From Lasiodiplodia sp. COLG20 (Eukaryota > Ascomycota > Dothideomycetes > Botryosphaeriales > Botryosphaeriaceae), in NCBI GenBank assembly GCA_009801085.1, contig VNWV01000002.1, positions 2,728,001 through 2,792,000 on the forward strand: a stretch of DNA of 64,000 bases, given 5' to 3'. Made by a program: the position numbers and the translations under genes. Shown one piece after another: positions 57,216 to 64,000 of this stretch; the stretch's first letter is position 1; every line of letters starts with the position of its first letter. The notes beneath the pieces are model-generated. The model made no database searches. It was not told the DNA's origin and saw only the letters and a list, made by a program, of their open reading frames with translations.

Positions 57216-57756
57216 GGTTGTTGCGCTGCGAACCTCACGGCGATCGAAAAAGTCGCGACAGCTCCCAGAGAATTTTGGCGCAACACGTCTGCGCTAGTCC
57301 TTGGAAGGCAAGTGTCGCCGTTATCGATAAGACAGTCGCCGAGTCGCCGACGTTCGGCGGGACTCGCTGCCCCTCATTGCACTGCTCAGTTGGCGTCGCT
57401 CTTTCAGGGTCGTGCTCAGCACCGCCTGCGGGGAACTCGCGCTTGCAACGCTTCATACGGATTAGCAGGCAGTGGTGATACGATAGCCAATGCCCTGCGT
57501 CTCAGCCGCCGAACATGAGGCGTTTGGCAGCGCCCAGCTGACCGCCACGTTATCGCTGGCTCCGCAGCCAGGCCAACGCACGTCATCGAGCGCCTAGCAG
57601 CGGCCTTGATTGTGTGGAGGGGGAGGGGCAGCGTGCGTGATACATAAGCCTGTCCGCTCACCTTAAACCCTCTTCCCCATCATCACTACACTCGCCCATC
57701 TCATCACAACCCTGATCCTCAGAACACTTCGTCGATACACGACCGCAACTGCCAGA
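57216..57756. other. Divergent promoter, BMS1 / proteinase inhibitor
   Basis: The stretch is 541 bp between diverging genes. The 80 bp before the inhibitor ATG are C/T/A-rich, as in highly expressed fungal genes. No other feature was recognised. Confidence 0.55.
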
Positions 57757-58207
57757 ATGCCTGCCATCAACGTATGAACTTGACTGCTGCTGCTTGGTCG
57801 CCGTTGTTGTTGCTAACATTATGTCAGGTCACCCTCAAGGAAGGCGCCAGCGCTGAGGAGCTGGACAAGTAAGGCTCCCATCATCTCGTCTCACGAACAT
57901 CCGCTGATTCCCGACATAGCGCCAAGAAGTCCGTTCAGGACCAGGGCGGCAAGGTCACCCACGAGTTCAAGCTGATCAAGGGCTTCACGTACGACTACCC
58001 CACCTTCCAGCCCCAGAGACAAGATACCCGCCTACTTCCCCATCACCACAATCGCAACATAGCCATCACGCCATTGCCCCAATACATGATTGTCCATGCC
58101 TCTGACGGAGCCATCACAGTGCCGAGTTCCCCGAGGGCACCGTCCACTCCCTTGCGACGAACGACCACGTCACCGTCGAGGCCGACCAGGTCGTCAAGAC
58201 CCAGTAG
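57757..58207 (+). CDS. pbi2: Proteinase B inhibitor Pbi2-like (inhibitor I9 domain)
   Basis: This tiny gene is split by three introns: exons 57757-57771, 57828-57868, 57920-57988 and 58120-58207 join in phase to 70 residues. The product is a free-standing I9 propeptide-like fold: MPAINVTLKEGASAEELDNA, then KKSVQDQGGKVTHEFKLIKG. It continues with FTAEFPEGTVHSLATNDHVT and ends VEADQVVKTQ. Yeast Pbi2 (75 residues) inhibits vacuolar proteinase B and, with thioredoxin, supports vacuole fusion. The conserved HEFKLIKGFT and tail hydrophobics fit. Intron 3 (131 bp) is in a long open context, so a retained-intron product would run on with a different tail. Confidence 0.9.
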
Positions 58208-59598
58208 ATTGCGTTGCTTTGCTCGCCGTCGAAAGAAATGATACCGCGCTGCGATGTGGATAAACCGCCTGAACAGGTCTGTACACGCAGATGGGATCGT
58301 GTGGGAGGCATACTGCATACTTTAGATACCCTCACGAATGGATAAGATCATGATGACAACCCCACGCTGCCGCTCGTTCAGCAGAGGCAGGCACCTGTGT
58401 TTGCACTCGGCGTACAACATGTGCATGGACGCGGGCAGACCTAGCCCGTAATGTTTGCTTGCAGCCTGTCGTGAAACAAATGGCGAACGTTGCCGTGCTG
58501 ATCACGTACCCTGCTCATGAAATGCACCTGCAAGTCTCCATCGGTGGCTTAAATCGCGTCACACGGCATATGCAGTAGCAATCACATTCAATGCAGGCAA
58601 CAGCATTCTGGCCTCTGCTGGCGAAAATAGTAACTCACAACAAATTGTCATTAGCGTGCGGATATCATGGATAGTCTTGCTCGTTCATCGTCGTGCCTGA
58701 TAACAATTGTTTATCCCTATTGATCTGAGCAAGAAGAACCATCAATCTAGTGAACGCCTGCGCCTCTTGCACTACTTTATAACAGCAGTTATCTCTTTCC
58801 TTGGCCCTAGCATGAAACCTGACGAAGCCAAGCTGTAATAGTAAGTAACATGCTCCTTACACGTAAAACTTCGAATTACCTTTGCGGGAACCACAAAAAT
58901 GCTGGAAAGGCGCTGCCACGAGTCTTCAAATCACCATACAGTAGGTAGCGAGCATGAATAATGCTTTAAAGAACACAATTGAGGCTAAGGCCGAACCCCT
59001 GTGACTGATTGTCAACAGTATACCATGATGCCTCACCTCTATACCAAGTGGGCTACCGGTACGTCACTCTCCGTCCAATCAATATGATCTCCTACCATTG
59101 GCACACGTAACACGGAGCTCGATTGTGGACCGTCTTGCCACATCAGGAGTGATGTAAGAGCTGAGAGAATTGACGTTGAATGGTTGACTAGTCCAAGTGG
59201 CTTGCCACTCACGTGATGCATCCCCGCGCCATCGGTTCGAGAAAGAGCAGAGGTCACGGCCAATTTAACAGGAATTGAACTTATCAAGGGTCTTCAATTT
59301 TTTTTCGAAGCAGCAAGATCTATGTCTAATCTGCCAAGCAGATGCTGCTTTGTGCGCATCATGATCGCAGTAGTGGGAAATCATAAGCCATGACTCTAAT
59401 CCACCATAATCAACATGAGAAAGAAAAGACGCCGAACCCAACCCCAGCCAAGCACCACACCTCATTTTGATACGTGTTTAGCCGGCATCTAGACAAACCA
59501 TCACCATTATGCTTTTTTGATCGTCCACATCAGGGAATCGCTGAAAAAACAAGAAGAAAAAGCACGAAGAAGATTCGCAGAATCCTTCATGCACGAAT
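58208..59598. other. Intergenic between convergent genes
   Basis: The stretch is 1.4 kb, AT-rich, between the 3' ends of the inhibitor gene and elongation factor 3. I looked for tRNA-like arms near 59040-59110 and found none convincing. Confidence 0.55.
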
Positions 59599-62500
59599 CT
59601 ACTCGTCCTCGTCAGAGAAGACCTCCTCACCACGCTTGCGGCGGGCCATCCTACAGAGTATGTTAGCATCTTGGTCGTAAACAAAAATGAGAAGGGGTAA
59701 ACGTACCTCTCCTTCTTCTTCTTGCGGAGCTCAGAAGAAGAAAGCTTGACCTTCTTCTTGGTGCCCTCAATCTTGTTACCCATGGCGTCGAACTTGTCCT
59801 CCTCATCGCCCTTCTCAGCCAGACGAGGACCGGAGCCCTGACCAGCCACCCAGTTGTGGCCGGAGGGAGTCATCTTGCCGTCCATGACAGCCCAGACTTC
59901 CTCAGTGAGGTCCTTGGTGAACTCAGCAGAGTGGGTAATGATGATGACACCACCCTCGAAAGCCTTGATGGCCTTGGACAGAGCACCAAGAGAGTCACGG
60001 TCAAGGTAGTTGGTGGGCTCGTCAAGGACGATCAAGTGGGGACGCTGCCACGAGCAAGCGGCAAGGACGACCTTGACACGCTGACCACCGGACAGACCGC
60101 GCATGCGGGAGTGGGAGACGAGCTCAGCGTCCAGACCGAAGTTGGCGCAGTGGGCCTCAATCTCCTTACGGACCAGAGGACGGAACTGACCGCTGGCGAG
60201 AGCCTCCTTCTGGTCAACCTCGGCGACCATCTTGGAGTGAGAGGCAATGATCTCGTTACGGGGGATCCAAGCGTTGTCAGCAGTCATCATGGGAGTCCAG
60301 CGCTCGTTCTTCATGCCAACGTTCTCGCCGAGAGCGAACGAGCACTCGTACTCGTAGCTGTTCTTGAACTTTCTGCGGGCGTGGATGCCGATGACCTTGC
60401 GCTGAGTACCCTCAATCTTGAAGATCTTGTCCATGGCCTTCTCATCATCCTCGGTGATCTGCTTGTTGGCACGGTCCATGGTCTCACGGTCCTCACCAGT
60501 CTGGAAACGCCACTGGATGTACTCGGAGGGAGTGCTGTCCAAGTGGTGGTCGATGTGGGCGAAGGCGTGCTGCTTGATGTAGGCAATACGGATGTTCTCG
60601 TGGTGGTAGACATCACCCGAAGTGGGGATGAGCTCACCAGTCAGAACGTTGACGAGAGTAGACTTGCCAGCACCGTTGGGACCAATGACGGCAATACGGG
60701 AGCCGAGAGAGCACTGGAAGGTGATGTCGGAGATCTGAGGCTTGGAGGTACCGGGGTACTGGAAGGTCATGTTGCTGACACGGACAATAGCCTTGGCCTT
60801 GGTCTTGACACCCTCAAGGAAACCGGGCTCAGGGAACTTGAACTCCATCTCGGAGGCACCGAGCTCGTAGTAAGACTTGGCAGAAGGAACCCTCTTGACG
60901 AACTCGGAGAGGTTACCACGGTAGCGCTTGAGCTTGAAGCGCTCGTAGTGGATAACGTGCTGGATGACGTTGTCCAAGAACCTGGAGTCGTGGGAGATGA
61001 TGATGGAGGTGCAAGGGGAGGTGGTAAGGTAGTTCTCGAGCCAAGCAACGTTCTTGACGTCCAAGTGGTTGGTGGGCTCGTCAAGCAGAAGAATATCGGG
61101 CTCCTCGAAGACGGCACGGGCAAGAGCCAGCTTCATCTTCCAACCACCAGAGAGGGCGGTGATGGGGCCATCGAGCTGGCTGCGAACGAAGCCGAACTCC
61201 TCGAGGGTGTTCTCGACCTCATTCTGGGGCTTGGTGACACCAGCGGATTCGAGCTTCTTCATGGTCCAGCCAATAACGGTCTGCTCAGTGTCGGCGGAGT
61301 CAAGGTCGTGCTCGACGTAGACGGTCTTGACCTCGGACTGCTTGGGGAAACCCTCAAGCTGCTCGTTGTTGATGGCGCGCATCAGGGTGGTCTTGCCGGA
61401 ACCGTTGGGGCCGAGCAGACCGTAACGCTGACCGCGCTTCAGACGAAGGTGAGTCTGGTTGAGCAGGATCTTGGCACCGTAGGCCAGCGAGAAAGTGCAG
61501 TTGCACAGATCCTCACCCTCCTCCTCGTCAGAAGGAACCTCATCAGCCTCAGCGAAGCCGGGAAGAGTCTTCTTGCGGAGGCTGTCGGCGGCGTCCTTGG
61601 CCTTCTCCTCACCAACGATGGCGTTGAAGTAGGCAGTGGCGTTGGCAGCCCAGACAGTGGACTCCTGCTCCTTCTCGTCGATGAGCTGACCGGCAATGGC
61701 GGCAATGTACTCGTAGATGGGCTCGAACTTGGCGTTGTTGCCCTTGTCGCCGAGGACGGTCTTGAGGACGGGGAGGATGGTGGAGATGTCACCGGCACGG
61801 GAGCGCTCGGGAAGCTTGTCATCGACGATGTTACCAACACGGCACAGGGTGTCGATGGCCTGCTTGGTCTTCTCACGGGCCTCAGGGTCGGCGAGAGTGT
61901 CGTGGTTCTTCTTGAGCGCCGGGAACAGGCGGGGCAAGAAGGAGGCGACGATGTTGGGGTCCTCGACAAGCTTGCACATGTTGTCGATAATGACAGCCGA
62001 CTTACGCTTGATGGCAGTCTCACGCTCGACAAGACCACGCTCAAGCAGAGGGACCATGATGGCGAGGGTGGGCTCGTGGACATCGGAGACGAAGGTGGTG
62101 GCACCGAGCAAGTGAACGGTCTCGGGGACGTTCTCAGGCTTGGCGATACACTTGATCAGCTCCGGAATGAAGCGCTCAATATCCTTGTTGGAGATGAGCT
62201 CGCAGAGCTTCTCCATGGTGCCGTAGGCAGCCTTCTTGACCTCAGCCTTGGTGTCCCACATGGCCTCGGAGACGACGGGGATGAGCTCGGGGACGCGGTA
62301 GCCCAGCTGAGCGCGGGACCTCTCGGCGAGAATCTCAATGCACTGCAGGTCGGTCATCTTTTCGGGCCACTTCTGGGCGGTGTGGAGGGAGTCGATGATG
62401 GCGGGGATGACGGCCTTGACGGCGTTGGCGTTGGTGGCCTCGACGATGGCCTGGGCAGCGGCCTGGGCAGCGTTCTTGACGGGGACCATCTTGTCGCCAA

Positions 62501-62908
62501 TGGCGGCAAGAGTAGCGGGCAGAAGGGCAACGAGGTAGGGCTCGACGGCAGGAGAGACGGTCGAGTGCGAGGCGATGGCCTTGATGGCATCGAGGGCGCG
62601 TTCCCTGGCGTTGGCATCCTTCTTGTTGGAGAGCTGCTTCTTCAGCAGAGCGACGGCCCTGGAGGGAGGGTCAGCAGGTGCGGGGCAGCAAGAGGGCATC
62701 GATGCAGGGGGGAGACTTACTGAGTGGGAGCATCGCCCTCCTCAATGTCGCCGTTGATGAAGGTGGCGAGGTCGTGGGAGGTGGAGAGGATCTCATCCTG
62801 CTCCTTGGAGACGCTGAGCTTCGCAAGGAGCTCCTCCAGGACCTTGACGCTCTTCGCGTTCTCGGACTTGACCTGCCCGGCGGTGGGGTGTGCAGCGGCG
62901 GGAGCCAT
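59599..62908 (-). CDS. yef3: Translation elongation factor 3 (eEF3), ABC-F ATPase
   Basis: Exons 62908-62721, 62658-59707 and 59650-59599 join in phase to 1063 residues (yeast 1044). The protein is fungus-specific and releases E-site tRNA and aids eEF1A delivery. N-terminal HEAT repeats run to about residue 330 ([20 protein letters not shown] and similar). The first ABC cassette has [36 protein letters not shown] and [13 protein letters not shown]. The second has [17 protein letters not shown], a chromodomain-like insert ([14 protein letters not shown]), [15 protein letters not shown] and [12 protein letters not shown]. The lysine-rich ribosome-binding tail ends [16 protein letters not shown], completed by the small last exon. 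Strong codon bias leaves a 955-codon open frame on the other strand. Confidence 0.98.
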
Positions 62909-64000
62909 TTTGACAAAAAGGTGCGAAGGTTGGAGAGAGAGAAGGTCGGGGGCGTCGCCGGCTTTAATATTAAGGCCTGGTGGGGCCGTGAAAAAGTCGA
63001 AATCTAGCGGTCGGGTATCTAGTGGCGACGCGACAGTGCGATCGAGACGCAAGCCACGGAGAGTCTGCTAACTGCGGCGCGCAGCTGAAGACCCTTCTAT
63101 GAAGCAAAAAGAGAAAAAGGTGAGGACGAGAGAGAGGAGGGAGTTGCGGAGGGTGGGTGCGACGCAGAGGGGGCGACGCTTTTTGTACTATCAGCACAAA
63201 AAATCCTTTCCTGTGCATGTAAGCGTTGCAGGGATCTGAGCGCACGGTCCACTGCAGCCCGCCGACCGACTCTCAACGCCGCCGTCGCAATTCGCTGTTG
63301 CCCTCGCAGCCCGACGAGTGCAATGCTCCAGTTTTGCCGCGACACAAAGCCTGCCTGCATCTCGCCGCTTCAGCCCACGCCGCGCCCCCGCCTCGGCCGT
63401 CGCTCGCTCGCCGCACACGGCTGCTCTGCGCCTGGGGCCTGGGGCAGCGCTGACCGTACTTCTGTGTCCCTGGCTGCGCTGCGCTGCGCCTGCGTTTCAG
63501 CCTGCTATTTTTGCCACGCTATCAACCGTTCGCTGAGTACGTGTTCTTCTCTGCTGCACCCTCCCGCGCACACGGAGCGCTCCACGGCTGTGTGTCTTAT
63601 CCCTTATCCCCCGCAGCCAGCACAAGCCGTCTTGCTTCGGCGCGTATGCCGACATCGTGCCCCGTCAGGGCTGCCGGAAAGGCTCAGGCGCCTCCCAACG
63701 AGGCTACTTGGCTCGCCATGACCCTAGTCGGCCCAGCCAACCGCGTTGATGCGCTTATCGTCACTTTCACCGACTCTTCCCGTTAGCGGCAGCTGCATCG
63801 AAGCCTTCGAGAACACACTGGCCGGCGGACGGGCCTGCGACATCTTCCACCGCCCTTGCTGTACCTATGTACTGTGGTCGCCGGCTCGCGCCTTCTCCAG
63901 CCTCGCAATTCGAAAAGCCGGTCTTCCATGCCTGCGCTTTGCAATCTGAGATTAGCCGCAGTGGCGGTAGCCGTCGTCCACCTTCCCGTTCCTGAAGTTT
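62909..64000. other. EF-3 upstream region to window end
   Basis: This is a GC-rich promoter and leader with Arg/Ala/Pro-rich chance frames on both strands. I see no supported gene. A neighbouring gene may begin beyond the window. Confidence 0.5.

Noticed and set aside
59030..59110. Possible tRNA
   Set aside because: A stretch resembling a D-arm has no matching acceptor stem, anticodon arm or T-loop on either strand.
59856..62723. 955-codon open frame on the plus strand
   Set aside because: It is exactly antisense to elongation factor 3. The Gly/Leu/Val/Asp-rich translation has no domains and results from strong codon bias in the real gene.

Overview
The window is nuclear DNA from a filamentous ascomycete (Pezizomycotina, with a Dothideomycete-like look). 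It carries a fungus-specific translation elongation factor 3. Genes are intron-dense, with short (47-130 bp) GT-AG introns and CTRAY-type branch points. It also holds HET-domain genes, a Zn2Cys6 regulator and divergent gene pairs sharing promoters. All calls come from reading translations and splice signals by eye. Exon joins were checked for reading phase, but nothing was aligned to a database.

Layout. 1-1436 is the 3' part of mitochondrial ferredoxin/adrenodoxin-NADP reductase. 1875-4324 is a HET-domain gene, followed by a small proline-rich protein on the minus strand. 7567-12931 holds three tandem minus-strand F-box-like paralogues with a shared acidic C-terminal signature; the first contains an in-frame TGA. 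13527-22758 is a housekeeping block: CTDK-I cyclin subunit, an RBM26/27-type RNA-binding protein and elongation factor 2. 24139-26722 is a second HET gene. 27264-32488 holds a peroxisomal (SKL-ending) acyl-CoA ligase, a macro-domain protein and a methyltransferase.

33126-45366 looks like a catabolic gene cluster for a sugar acid. It contains a Zn2Cys6 regulator, an SMP-30 lactonase, an L-threonate/3-hydroxyisobutyrate-type dehydrogenase, a DUF1907 hydrolase, an SDR, an aldo-keto reductase, a class II ketose-bisphosphate-type aldolase and a HAD sugar phosphatase. The palindrome TCGGCGCCGA (CGG-N2-CCG, a typical zinc-cluster site) lies twice upstream of the regulator and once in each of two divergent promoters of the cluster. 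A one-base variant lies in a third divergent region. I saw no other copy in the window. This is the best candidate for an undescribed system: a self-regulated regulon with a recognisable operator.

47436-62908 is housekeeping again: acetyl-CoA hydrolase/CoA-transferase, a Whi5/Nrm1-type cell-cycle repressor with MCB elements upstream, the ribosome-biogenesis GTPase Bms1, a Pbi2-type proteinase B inhibitor and elongation factor 3. The remainder is intergenic.
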